Below, piece by piece: positions 45,164-56,950 of a stretch of DNA of 64,000 bases. The stretch's first letter is position 1. Each line of letters opens with the position of its first letter. A model generated the notes under the pieces. The model worked only from the letters and a program-made list of their open reading frames with translations. It was not told the origin of the DNA and did no database searches. The position numbers were made by a program, and so were the translations under genes. The DNA is from Gautieria morchelliformis (Eukaryota; Basidiomycota; Agaricomycetes; Gomphales; Gomphaceae). The stretch covers positions 1 through 64,000 of the forward strand of contig WHVA01000250.1 in NCBI GenBank assembly GCA_015179125.1, in the 5' to 3' direction.

Positions 45164-45836
45164 TGTTGTGAAATCACGAAGTATCATTTGCTTAATCCAC
45201 AAAAACACCATATCCGCAGCCCACACATCACACACGTGTTCACATCAGTCACCCGACAACACATACCCGTCTCCTCAGTCCCATTCCTACCCACAAAAGC
45301 ACATGTTACATCATTTCGAAGGGTCATATATCAACAGTCGATGCATCAGACCGCCGATGTATCCCCAAGCCCGAACGAATCTGATCCATGGAGTGGCACG
45401 ACGGTTAGCCCGCTGGTCACTCATATCCATTTTCTTTTCTCCCCTTCTATATTCCATATCACTCGCTTTTGAACATACACCATATTCCATTACTCCCATT
45501 CGTGAGAATCCACATACACTCCGCAGCTACCGGTATAACAAATCCCGTACCATCATCCACACCTCCTCACGCCGGTCATACACATCCATCCTGGTTCGTT
45601 CCATACATCAGTTAAAAGCACGTCGAATGTATAGTACCAGCTCAGTCAAATCGTACTCACTGATTCGAAGCATTATATCAACACACATCATCTGTGTGTA
45701 TTTTCGTCTTGTTGCATACATCTTCGTATGCAAATTGTTGTCTCTCATATCGACCTCTACTCGATTCAACTTCACTTTGAAGTTTGAATCATACATCTAT
45801 TTGACTTAGTATTATTGGAAACTTTTATTCTTTTCA
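45164..45836 (+). repeat. Solo LTR (673 bp), TSD CAATC
   Basis: TGTTGTGAAATC...TTCTTTTCA, flanked by CAATC (45159-45163 and 45837-45841). The host without it reads aggaacaat(a/c)ttccatacc. It starts with the same ten bases as the LTR of copia element 1 (TGTTGTGAAA). The ORF inside (45168-45809) is considered incidental. Confidence 0.8.
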
Positions 45837-45876
45837 CAATCTTCCATACCCATATCTGACAAAGCCTCACCCATAT

Positions 45877-46638
45877 TGACAGAGTGATAGGTTTTCGAAT
45901 AGATTGAGGATGCGGCCTATTGCTCGAGGCCGAGTTCGATATGGATCGCAGGATAGCAAGTTTAACTCGAAGTTCAACTTAAATGACTCGAAGTCGAAAG
46001 AGATGTCAAAAGGTTCGTGTTCGTTCCAGTCGAACATGGTACACTACTTATAGCTACTCGGATAGGGGTCTCGATATGATGAATGTACGACAGGAATACT
46101 CGGGGACACGCATGTGATGTATGTGTATGTACTGGCGGTACCATATACCCGTACCGTGACTCGCCTGTTCGGTAATGCCTGGACATGGGCATGGGGTAGA
46201 AAGGTGCGTGCTCATCTGGTGGCTTGAATGATGAGGCAGGAAGGTAGGCGGAATGGAATAGGAAGGATAGACTCGACGCGTAGGTGCAGGAGTGAAGGTG
46301 TCGCAAGATGGGGTCAGTGTGTGACTCGACTCGGTGTGATGGCTCGACTCGGTGTACTCGGAATACATATCTTCTTGTATCACGTGTGGTTCTCGTACCT
46401 CGACTCGACTGGTCATGTGTAAGTGTGGGCTTGGGTGTGGTCTCGACTCGTACTCGGGGAAGAACGTGTTAGCCCGGGAGCTCGGGATGGACATGAATAC
46501 GGATAGTGAATGAGAAGTCGTTATGGTCATCGCATAGTCATTATGAAAGAACGTTACTAGTCGTTATGGCACGCGCTGTGAGCTCGAGTGATAGTCCGAG
46601 TGAAATTGTGTTCATGGCTTCCGAAGTTTTCCTCACGA
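45877..46638. mobile_element. 762-bp insertion, TSD CATAT, TCGACTCG-rich
   Basis: Flanked by CATAT (45872-45876 and 46639-46643). It starts TGACAGAG and ends CCTCACGA, so it is LTR-like but lacks a CA end; a boundary shift (ending CGACA) would give an imperfect TSD. It is rich in ctcgactcg motifs, like the insertion in copy A. Confidence 0.55.
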
Positions 46639-47273
46639 CATATATAAGCAATATGTTGTATACTCACCTTGGTAAATAACTAGACTAATGGGAGATTTCT
46701 TATCATGAATTTCACCTTTCTGCCAAAGCTTCAAGGTTTCAATTGAGCTTTGAATGGTTACCATCACAACTCCAGTGTCAAAGAGGATTACAGCAACACC
46801 ACCGATGGTATTCACTGTCAAAGGTATTCAGAGACAGATTGGGCAAGGCCTCTATAACTTACACCTAAAGAATTTTTTAGTATAAATCTAGGTAGAAAGT
46901 CCTAGTCCCTACTGACAAATTCAATGTATCAACTTGTGAACCAGTGGGATTGCAGTTGTCCCAAACAGACACATACTATATCCAGGGAAGTGAATATGTT
47001 ATTTATGTAAAGTGTGGACAGGCACATACCACTTGAAGGATAATAACACCAAGAATAAGTGGCCCAAGAACACCCAAAACTCTTTGATTCTGAGAGGAAA
47101 TAGCTTTGGTGAGAGCTAGCAGAATGCCTAGATAAGTAAAGTGTGTTGATAACTCTATTTGAGAAATATTGGGTATTATCACTCACCCTGTACTCCAATC
47201 AGAGTAGGAACACCAAAAGCATCAACTAAATGAACGATATTATTACATTTCCTTCAAACATATGAGTCTCTAG

Positions 47274-47673
47274 CACTGGAGGCATAGCAAAATTTTCTGG
47301 TCTGAAAAACTGTTCAAAAAAACATAAAGATATTCCAAATGTTTTTAGTGTTTTCTATGTTAAAAAAACTTTAACAAAATTTTGTGTTTTTGTTAGAATT
47401 TGTTGAGCAAGAAAATTGTAAAAAAAATTAAAGTTTTTTGCAGGGTTTTTTATGTGTTTTTATATGTTTCTTTGTGAAAACACAAAGAAACACATAAAAA
47501 ACACTGCAAAAAACTTTGAATTTTCTTACAATTTTCTTGCTCAACAAATTATATCAAAAATACAAAATTTTTGTAAAGTTTTTTTAACATAGAAAACACT
47601 AAAAAAATTTGGAATATCTTTACAGTTTTTTGAACAGTTTTTCAGACCAGAAAACCTTTCTATGCCTGCAGTG
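47274..47673. mobile_element. Fold-back MITE with CACTG ends, copy 2 (400 bp)
   Basis: CACTGGAGGCATAG...CTATGCCTGCAGTG; each half is the reverse complement of the other with few mismatches. TSD TAG (47271-47273 and 47674-47676). Homologous over its length to 36853-37243. No coding capacity. Confidence 0.82.
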
Positions 47674-48108
47674 TAGGTTGCGTCTTCATAAGGAATGAAA
47701 GTCATACTAGATACTCATTCAAATCAGTTGGTTACACATCAGAACCATAAACATAACACACCTCAAGGGATATGTCAGATAAATCGAGATATATCTCAAC
47801 AAGTAACAAGGCCAAGGTCCATAACGAGCGAATAAATAGAGAATGGTGCCAATTTTAACGTTCTTGCACCAAATGTACCTGATCTCGGATGGCAGTGTGA
47901 GAAGAGTGTCGTATACGAGCAGTGCTGTGGAACTAGCTAGGTAATTTGTGGAATTAGACGGGACGTGTACCCATACCAAGCACTGTGAAGTCAACAGAGA
48001 TGACCGCAAAGCTAGTTCAGGTAAGTTTTTCTGCATCTCACTCAATGTAGTAAGCATGTACTTGTCTGATAGTATCTGGATAATAGCCGAGGGGTCCGCC
48101 TGAGCCAT

Positions 48109-48600
48109 GGTAGAAGAAAGAAAAGCTGGGATGTAGACAAGGGACTCAGTTTTGCGTAGCGATGTGGGGTTGGAGTAGCAGACCGCGGAAGGTGTCTCTA
48201 TATAAGTTTCTGGCCATGGTTGGTGCTAGGTCAACAGATATTCATAGCATGCTCTATCAGTGCCAAAGCATGGCACAATTACAAGGTGGAAGGGTCTGAT
48301 CAAACATTGGATGCAAAAGAATTAAAGTTAACAATACAACGTCAAAGCATCAGATATCGTTAGCCTGGCTCAGGCTGGTAATTCAGCCCTGGCTTCTTGC
48401 CAGGAATTTATTAGCACATACGATTTGCCTGGGCGGCATGGTCGCCAACTTGATCCATTTAAAACTTGTCATCATGTAAGCAAACTTGACACTCATTGAC
48501 GACTCAGTGCCCTGTCAGCGACACACCACATGAAAGCCAACTGCAACGAGCTCACAGGTGTATATTAAGATGACGCTTCTCCAGTGTGTTGCCTTTTTGG
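48109..48600 (-). promoter_or_regulatory. Promoter and upstream repeat of copy D
   Basis: TATA box (tctatataag, about 48197-48206). Relic M is absent in this unit; family H sequence follows directly at about 48600. Confidence 0.45.
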
Positions 48601-48990
48601 CAATCCATGATTCTCTGTAGATTTAGCGCAAGACCATGATGCTACACCGCCCCTGCTGTCGCCCCCCACCTCAGACTCCAACCATGCCCTCCACCCGCTC
48701 CGACACATCCACCTTCTATGCGTCTGGCACCGTCACATCCTTCGTGTCCAAAGCCTCTGCCGCCTCCGCCCGTCGCATGATAATCCCAACACTATCGTCG
48801 ATGCTGACACCAATGCATGCATCACCCGCTTCCACAAGCGCACGCTCACAATCGTGGACCTCGCACTGCTCAAGGACGCGGAGGTGTTGTTCAACAAGGA
48901 CGGCACGCTGCGTGCATGCGCGGACATCAGGATCTAACCACTACATATTTATCTTGGCATGTTCTGCTGGGGTATTGTGTTGGATGTGAC
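48601..48990 (+). pseudogene. Family H, copy 3 (3' part only)
   Basis: Corresponds to 42900-43250. It retains the segment homologous to SPPTSDSDHA and the final TRFHKRTLTIVDLALLKDAEVLFNKDGTLRACADIRI, ending at TAA about 48937. The 5' exon and upstream region are deleted. Many CpG sites of the other copies are TpG or CpA here. Confidence 0.5.
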
Positions 48991-49243
48991 ATCACATCCT
49001 ATGGTGATGTGCTGGTTGGCTGCTGTCGTGTTCTATCGTCCATCATGGTCTGTCCTGTCATATATCACTTATAATATCATGACCCAGTAAGAACGATGTC
49101 CATCCATGACTGCGCATGGTGTGTGAGGGGTGTATCATGTGGTGTGGTGCACTCGTGTGGGCCAACACTGAGCTTCCCAAGAAAACCCAGCCGCCCTTAT
49201 ATTTTCCTCACCAAGCAAAAAAAAAAAAAAACAAGAAACAGTG

Positions 49244-49317
49244 TACCAACACCATGTTTTCGATCCTGGGACTTTGGGGTCATGGGCCCCATGCACCTCC
49301 TACTGCCCCAAGTTGCT
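49244..49317 (-). pseudogene. Initiator tRNA-Met-like sequence, copy 2 (degenerate)
   Basis: Homologue of 43530-43603, keeping AGCAACTTGG, the anticodon CAT (GGGGCCCATGACCCC) and CCAGGATCGAAAA. The D-stem is broken (GGGC/GGTGC) and the T-stem is mismatched. A run of about 15 A lies just to the left (49217-49231). Confidence 0.6.
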
Positions 49318-50189
49318 GAGCATTCCACGTCCTGCGAGACATGGTGTGTGACATGTAGGATGAGCGGTGGATTGGTGGAGAAGGGTGTGGCTTGGAAGGA
49401 TCACCCAGTTCGACATGCAGGACAAATTTCATAGTGCAACTGAGTGATTATGTATGCTGCCCCATTCCAGCTCTCGCTGGCCTTATCTACACCCGGCACA
49501 TGCACATGCCCCCCAACCGTCCCCTCCGCTGGTAGAGAGACCAGAAACATGATTATGAGTTCATGTCTGTGGGAGGGTGAGGGCTATGGCAGATATGAAG
49601 CCGGGGAGGGGAAGATGTTAGTGTTGTGTGAGGAGAGGTGAAACAAAGACGTTCAATGGAGTAGGGGTAAATGTGTGGTCTTGAGAGATAGTGCAGTGGA
49701 TGGTGTGAGATGAATGAACAGGACAACATGTACATACCATGCAATGACGATGTCAGGGCTTGTCCCATGTCTGTGTCATGCTACTTATTGTGACTATGAG
49801 GTGAGCATGTTTGTCTCAGTTTGGGGGGGTCTGAGTGGCCCAACACAACCTCACTTCACCCAGAATTATCAATATCCGGTCAATGAGTATTTCCAAAAAT
49901 TTGATGAATAAATTATGAACACAGTCAAATTCAAAGTGTCACAGCATATATATATATGTAAGGTTTTTTGACAATATGGGTGGCCAGAGCGAGTAGATAG
50001 CCAAATATTTTACAGCAACTAACTGCAGAGCATGGCATGATAGATTGGTAGATTGGAAAGGTAAGAACAGGATTTTTAATGAAGCCTCTGTGTCTTGACT
50101 CCTGGGGTTTGTATTGGAATTGCAGTTATGATGCATTAGCTTTGATGCTGTCATCAAACTGTGCCAGTCTTCTGGACTCTACCAAACCA
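49318..50189. repeat. Spacer of unit D/E
   Basis: Repeats the 43604-44504 spacer. No gene seen. Confidence 0.55.
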
Positions 50190-51601
50190 TTAACCAGTGC
50201 CTGAAGTAAACAATAACAGGTCACCAGAGACAATAGGGCCCGCCATTTCTACATCTCCTGAACATCCAGTTGCCCAAGGAAACTCATCCAACTCTATACC
50301 AGCAGGGCCAGCCTCTTCATGCTGGCTTTCCTGAACAGCCACATGGTCCTCCAAGGTCTCAGCACTAAAAGCCTGGCTCAAGTCTGGGTTTCCAAATTCA
50401 GCCACGATTGCATTGTGAACACTTTGTCTGGTGGCTTGGAAGGTGGAGAATGAAAGAGTAGGTAATGAGGGGCTGTGAAGTTGACTGTTTCTCTCTTGGA
50501 GAGTTAGATGGAACCGGCAGATGATAATCACTGACAAGCTGTATGTGCACAGTAAGTACTGTCATGTCCTTCTTCATAAATTGGGAGAATATACCTGTTT
50601 TGAAAATAGCTTAAAATACCAGCAAGGCTTGACTTTATACCATGACGGAGCTGATATTAGCCATTTTATTATCATGATTAATACCTCACATACCCTTAAC
50701 ACCTAAATTGAGAGAGAACACCAAGTGAACACTGAAGCTCAACAGGTTTATAAGTAACCATACCTGTGTTGTGATAGTACTAGCCAAAGTAATTGTAAGC
50801 ACAAATCTGAACATGAATCAGATATATGAAATTTCGTAGGAACAATATTCCATACCCATATCTGACAAAGCCTTACCTGTAGATTAGTGATATATTCACA
50901 CATGTAAGTACTATGTTGTACACTCACCTTGGTAAATCACTAGACTAATGAGAGATTTCTTATCCTGAATTTCACCTTTCCGCCAAAGTTTCAAGGTTTC
51001 AATTGAGCTCAGGATGGTTACCACCACAACTCCAGTATCAAAAAGGATTATAGCAACACCTTGGATGGTAGACACTGTCAAAGGTATTCAGAGACAGTTT
51101 GGGAAAGTCCAGGCCTCTATATCTTACCCCTGGAGAATCTTTTAGTATAAATCTAGGGAGAAAGTCCTAGTCCATACTGACAAATTGAATGCATTAAGTT
51201 GTGAATCAGTGGTTTTGCAGTTGTCGAAAACAGACACATACTATATCCAGTGAAGTAAACATATGTTATTTATGTAAAGTCTGGACAGGCACATACCACT
51301 TCAGCGATAATAGCACCAAGAATAAGCAGCCCAAGAACAGCCATGACTCTTTTATTCTGAAAGGAGATAGCATAGGTGCGAGCTAGCAGAAGGCCTAGGC
51401 ATGTAAATTGTGTTAATATCTCTAGTTGACAAGTATATGGGTATTATCACTCACCCTGTACTCCGATCAGACAAGTGACAGTCACAGCATCACCTAGGTG
51501 AAATAGAAGATTACATTTCCTTCAAATATATCAGTCCTTAGGTTGCTTCATCATAAGGAATGAAAGTCATACTAGATCCTCGTTCAAATCAGTAGGGTTG
51601 T

Positions 51602-51823
51602 TGTTAGTAATCGGGACGATGACACCGCCGAGGCAGAGCCGGCACGCACTTAGCCGGAGGTTCGAGATCGCTCTCGACCCCGGGTTGCTGGTGCACCGGC
51701 ATCGCATCGGCACAGCAGCTCGAAGGGATTGGTAATACAATGGACATCATATTTTGTATATAAGGCAGAACGATCTACTTGAGATCGTAGTATATCAGAT
51801 CATTATATCTCCTTCGTTCCACA
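51602..51823 (+). repeat. 5' LTR of copia 2
   Basis: TGTTAGTAATCG...CGTTCCACA. Includes a TATA-like tttgtatataaggc (about 51756) and a 20-bp hairpin around gatctacttgagatc. Confidence 0.93.
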
Positions 51824-51840
51824 GGTTATGGGCCCCGCGC
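51824..51840 (+). other. Primer binding site, half-tRNA-iMet type
   Basis: GGTTATGGGCCCCGCGC directly after the LTR. It does not match a tRNA 3' end (no immediate TGG) but is complementary to the anticodon/D-arm of initiator tRNA-Met, as in Drosophila copia. Confidence 0.7.
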
Positions 51841-51902
51841 ATAACTAAACTACTACAAATCTAACTACGCTCTATACTCCAATAACTCAATACCGATCGA
51901 CG

Positions 51903-54900
51903 ATGTCGAGTAGCAACAACACGTACAAGATCGACCCCTTGAACGGGGATAATTACGCGGCGTGGCGCCGGCGGCTCGAGTGGATACTCGATGACTCAGA
52001 TCTGTGGGACGTGGCTATCGGCAGGGAGACGGAACCGAGACCGGCAGATGCCGACAACGTCACTGCAACCGAGCAGCAGGAAATCGACGATTGGAGAAGG
52101 AAGGACAAGAAAGCTAGAAAAGAGATTTGCCTCAGAGTTGCCGATGAACAACTAGTTTACATCAATCAGACGATGTCTGCGTTTGCTGTATGGACTAGTC
52201 TACAAGCAATATTCGAATCTAAGGGAGCAGTGGGGATTGTAAATCTCCGAAGAGACTTCTTCCGGACGCTTGCCGAGGACGGCGCGAACATGGAGGAGCA
52301 CGTACGCAAGCTCCGCGGCATTCAACAGGAATTGAATGCGTGGGGGCATTACATCAGTGACACCGAGTTCTCGAACACGTTGCTGACGTCATTACCAGAT
52401 TCTTGGTCGGCGTTTATTACGGCAGTAAACGCCAGTGGAGCCGGGACAACAGCTGATATATTAATAGCTCGGGTCCTCGATGAGGATCGAGCACGGAAAG
52501 CTGGATCGGCACGGCAGACGGCGCTTAAGGCGCAACAACGTCACAGGACCAGGAAAGATGACTCAGGAGCAACAAAGGGAAAGTGCCGAAATTGCGGCAA
52601 GAAGGGTCATTACGTGAAGGACTGTTGGGCGAAAGGTGGCGGCAAGGAGGGCCAAGCACCGAAATGGTTCAAATCAGGGAACAAAGAAACAGTCAAACAA
52701 GCTGAAGAAAAGGACTTCGCATTTGTATCTAAGGAGGTAGCATACAGTGCTATATCCGCATCCGACTGGTTAGCCGATTCAGCGGCAACAACACACATAG
52801 CTAGAAGCCGAAATGATTTCGCTAGCTATGCCGAGGAACCATCTGAAATCGAAGGAATTTCACCCGGTGCGGTACTACATACACAAGGCCGAGGCACTAT
52901 ATACATGGAATTCAAGATCGGGGCCAAGACGAACACGATCGAACTACGTGACGTCAAGCATGCACCGGATGCGCCGAACAACCTTATCAGCGTAGGGCGT
53001 TTAACTGATAAGGGTAACACGGCCACATTTTCAGGCACCGGCGTCAAATTCAAATCACGCGCCGGAGTTACCTTCGCACAGGGACAGAAGCGCGGGCGGC
53101 TATTCTGTATGAAGGCACGGGTCACTCGATCAGTCGAGGCACGGGACTTTGCTGCAGCGGCAAAAGGACGGTCATGGGACAAATGGCACAGGATACTCGG
53201 GCACGTCAACATAAATTCTATAAAAATGTTGAAATCTAACGATCTAGTCACCGGACTTGAGATCGACGAGTCAAACGAGCCGAGCCAGTGCAAGGCATGC
53301 ATACAAGGCAAGCGGCATGTGGAGCCGTTCCCCAAAAGAGCCGAGGACACTGTAGAACAGGTCGGTGACCTGACAGTATCCGATGTATGGGGACCTGCCC
53401 AGACTGAGGGACCATCACGTGAAAAGTACTTTTATTCTTTCACGGACATCAAATCGAGGTACACCGTAATCTATTTTGGGAGCACCAAAGATGAAGCGCT
53501 CAAACACTTCGAGACGTACAAGGCATTCCTCGAGACCCAAACAGGTCAGAAACTAAAGAGGTTTCGCTCGGATAATGGAGGGGAATATGTCAATAAAAAT
53601 TTCAAGGAATTTTGTGCAAAATATGGCATTATCATGGAGACCACAGCTCCATACTCCCCAGCCCAGAATGGAATCGCCGAACGACTCAACCGGACCTTAC
53701 TCGAGCACGCACGGGCAATGATGTTTGCCAAGAACCTGCCAAAAATACTCTGGCCCGAGGCCGTGGCTTACGCGTGTTATATCAAAAATTGATCACCCAC
53801 GCGAGCGCTTGGAGATGACGCAACGCCGTTCCAAGCACTATTCGGCAAGAAGCCGAACATAGCACGTCTAGAGGAATTCGGGACAAATTGTTGGGTTATG
53901 GTACCGGATCAACGTCGAGCCAAACTTGATCCAAAGGCAGAAGAACATATATTCGTCGGAGTAGCTGAACATGCAAAAGCCTGGAGGTATTACAATAAAG
54001 CCTCAAAACATGTTCAAATTTCGAGAAATATTACATTCGACGACAACGACAACAAACTCTACCCTATCCCAGATAACGACGATGACGACACGGCACCGCT
54101 CGAGGGGGAGCACTCACCGCGCGAGCATGTGCCGGACCCGATCACATCTACCCCACAGACGTCATCACCCCAGACAACGCCCGTTCCTGATCCACCTGAA
54201 CAAGCGCCAGCTCCAGAGATCCGACGGAGCGCGCGTATCACCCAAAGACCGGATTACCGGAAACTGAACAATTCAGGACGCACCGAGCAGGTTTACATAA
54301 CGAGAGAAATCGTCACTGAACCTGAGAATTACAGAGCGGCGGTATCACGTGATGATGCGCCGATCTGGGAGAAAGCGATGGAAATTGAGATGGACCAACA
54401 CAAGACGTTAGGAACATGGGAGCTAACAGAACTACCACCCGGACGAGTAGCTATCGGTTGCCGATGGGTATACGCTGTCAAAACACAGCCGGACGGACAA
54501 TTCGATAAGGCTAAAGCAAGGGTTGTGGCTCAAGGATTCACACAGAGGCCAGGGATGGATTACTACGAGATAACCTCACCCGTGGTCAAATTCGATTCAC
54601 TACGTGTTCTATTAGCGATTGCAAACACACTCGATTGGGAAATCGAAATGATGGATGTCAAAGGCGCCTACCTCAATTCAACCATAGATGAGGAGATCTA
54701 CATGCGCCAGCCCGACGGTTTTGATGATGGATCTGGACGCGTTCTAAGAATATACAGAGCGCTCTACGGACTCAAACAATCGGGACGAGCTTGGCATCAG
54801 CGCTTACGCAAATTACTACTCGATCTCGGCTTCCATCAAAGTACAGCCGATGAATGCGTCTACATCAGACAAGATAAGGACTCAATCGAAGTCATATCAG

Positions 54901-55925
54901 TATATGTGGACGACTTTGGACTATTTACTGACTCCAAAGGAGGGATGATTAAGCTCAAGGGGGAGCTTCATGGGAAATTCCCTTTAACAGATTTAGGAGA
55001 AATGAAGAAAATCTTGGGAATTAGAGTTGAGAGGAATAGGGATGAGGGAACACTGATCATGTCTCAAGGACATTACATCGACATCATACTCGATCGATTC
55101 AACATGACAACGGCACATTCCGTATCTACACCTCTGCATAAAATGATCAAACTCACGACACCCATGGACTCGACAGGTCCAACTGCCGAAGTACCCTATG
55201 CTAAGGCGATCGGATCACTCATGTATGCAGCACTCAGCACGCGACCTGATTTGGCTTTTACCGTACAACACTTGAGCCAATTCACTACTACTTATGGAAC
55301 CGAGCACTGGACGGCGATCAAGCACGCGCTCAGGTACCTTAAAGGGTCACGTGACGACGGCATAATCTTCCGACGAGACGCTGGTCTCGACCTCGAAATA
55401 TTTGTCGACTCGGATTATGCTAATAGAAACGACGCACTATCTATTAGTGGCTATGTAGCTATACTAGGAGGGGGAGCTATTGCATGGAGCTCGAAGAAGC
55501 AGCGAACGATCGCGCTATCTACCATGGAGGCCGAATACATGGCACTTACCGAGGGCGCCAAGCAATTAATCTGGCTGAGGCGTTTTATCGAGGAACTTGG
55601 AATCGATCAAACCCAGCCCACGTCACTTCGATCAGACAATCTAGGCGCCATTACACTATCGCATGATGCAACGTATCATGCGCGTACCAAACACATCAAT
55701 GTCGCATATCATTTTATCCATGAGAAAGTGGCCTCTCACGAGGCATCACTTACATACGTACCGACGAAGGAGAACGTAGCGGACATATTTACAAAGGGAT
55801 TAGACATGCACCAACATAGGTATCTATTAGGGAAATTAGGATTTTACCGAAGGGACTTCTCGCTGAGGGGGAGTGTTAGTAATCGGGACGATGACACCGC
55901 CGAGGCAGAGCCGGCACGCACTTAG
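51903..55925 (+). pseudogene. Copia 2 gag-pol polyprotein, one in-frame stop
   Basis: 1,340 codons in one frame, interrupted once by TGA at 53790-53792. Gag (YKIDPLNGDNYAAWRRRLEW start) with a CX2CX4HX4C knuckle at 228-241; protease DSA at 292-294; integrase H429, H434, C463, C466 zinc site and D494, D557, E593 catalytic triad (DX35E). The stop falls in the integrase C-terminal region. RT has DVKGAYLN (D918) and YVDD (D1003, D1004). RNase H has FVDSDYAN (D1169), STMEAEYMAL and RSDNLGAI. The ORF runs into the 3' LTR. All domains look otherwise intact. The stop is one transition away from CGA. Confidence 0.92.
55865..55873 (+). other. Polypurine tract of copia 2
   Basis: GAGGGGGAG immediately before the 3' LTR. 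Confidence 0.8.
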
Positions 55926-56095
55926 CCGGAGGTTCGAGATCGCTCTCGACCCCGGGTTGCTGGTGCACCGGCATCGCATCGGCACAGCAGCTCGAAGGGA
56001 TTGGTAATACAATGGACATCATATTTTGTATATAAGGCAGAACGATCTACTTGAGATCGTAGTATATCAGATCATTATATCTCCTTCGTTCCACA
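55874..56095 (+). repeat. 3' LTR of copia 2
   Basis: Same 222 bp as the 5' LTR; no difference found by eye. Confidence 0.93.
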
Positions 56096-56473
56096 GTTGT
56101 TACATGAGAACCTTGGTAATCACCTCAAAGGATATGTTAGATAGATCGGCATATATAAGGATAAGAAACAAAGCCAAGGTCAGGTAACGAGTGAGTATAT
56201 AGAGAATGGTGCCGATTTTGACGTTCTTGCGCCAAATGTGCCTGACCTCCGATGGCAGTGTGAGAAGAGTGTCGTATAGGAGCAGTGCTGTGTAACAAGC
56301 TATGCAAATCGCGGAATTAGGCAGGGGACATGTACGCATACCAAGCGCTGCGAACTGGACAGATATGAACGCAAAACTAGTTCAGGTAAGTTCTTCTGCA
56401 TCTCACTGAGTGCAGTAAGTACGTACTCGTCTGATAGTGTCTGGATAATAGTCGAGGGCTCCACCTGAGCCAT

Positions 56474-56950
56474 GGTGCAAGAGGGAAAAAATGGGATTCA
56501 GACGGACGAGGGACTACGTTTTGTCTAGCGATAGAGGTTGGAGTAGCAGATCGCGGAAGGTCTCTCTATATAAGATTGTGGCCATGGGTGTTGCCAACAA
56601 CAGATATTCATAGCATCCTATATCAGTGCCGAAATATGGCACAGTTACAAGGCGGAAGGGTCTGATCGAACATTGGATGTAAAAGAATTAAAATTATCAA
56701 TACAACGTCGAAGCACCAGATATAGTTAGCCTGGCTCGGACGAGGAATTGAGCCCTGGCTTCTTGCCAGGCATTGCTTATTATATACGATTTGCCTGGGC
56801 GGCATGGTCGCCAAGATCCGTCTAAAACTTGTCGTCATGTAAGCACACTTGGCACTCAGTGACGACTCAATGCCGTGTCAGCGCCACACTACATGAGAAC
56901 CAACTGCAACAAGCTCACTGGTGTATATTAAGATGACACCTCTCCAGTGT
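56474..56950 (-). promoter_or_regulatory. Promoter and upstream repeat of copy E
   Basis: TATA box (ctctatataag at about 56566). Upstream sequence conserved with the C, D and F units. Confidence 0.45.

Larger units (their letters stand above)
44505..48108 (-). pseudogene. DUF6533 family gene, copy D (three intronic insertions, exon-1 frameshift)
   Basis: Start ATG 48108 (MAQADPSAIIQIL). The core ALLVYDTLLTLPSEIRYIWCKNVKIGTILYLFARY is intact, but a 1-bp deletion after ARY (about 47825) shifts the frame relative to copies A, E and F. The other exons are retained: the third (about 47135-47030), the TM exon VAVILFDTGVVMVTIQSSIETLKLW (46821-46650) and the tail (44890-44505). The three insertions (MITE 47274-47673, element 45877-46638, solo LTR 45164-45836) all fall in introns. 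Confidence 0.75.
51602..56095 (+). mobile_element. Full-length Ty1/copia retrotransposon 2 (4,494 bp)
   Basis: Two 222-bp LTRs that appear identical base for base, flanked by the 5-bp duplication GTTGT (51597-51601 and 56096-56100). The empty site is visible in paralogous copies (agtagggttgttacac). It has a PBS, a gag-pol ORF and a PPT in the expected places. Identical LTRs imply very recent insertion. Confidence 0.95.
50190..56473 (-). pseudogene. DUF6533 family gene, copy E, split by a full-length copia element
   Basis: Start ATG 56473. Exon 1 (to about 56100) encodes ALLLYDTLLTLPSEVRHIWRKNVKIGTILYILTRY, but a 2-bp length difference before the core puts it out of frame with the initiator compared with copy A. 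The copia element (51602-56095) is inserted at GTTGT, a few bases past the end of exon 1. The remaining exons lie at 51600-50190: LLLARTYAISFQNKRVMAVLG, the TM exon (IILFDTGVVVVTILSSIETLKLW, about 51080-50925) and the tail (50537 to the stop at 50190). Confidence 0.75.

Noticed and set aside
45168..45809. 213-codon plus-strand ORF
   Set aside because: It lies wholly inside a 673-bp solo LTR defined by a TSD, has low-complexity Ser/Tyr/His composition and no family match.
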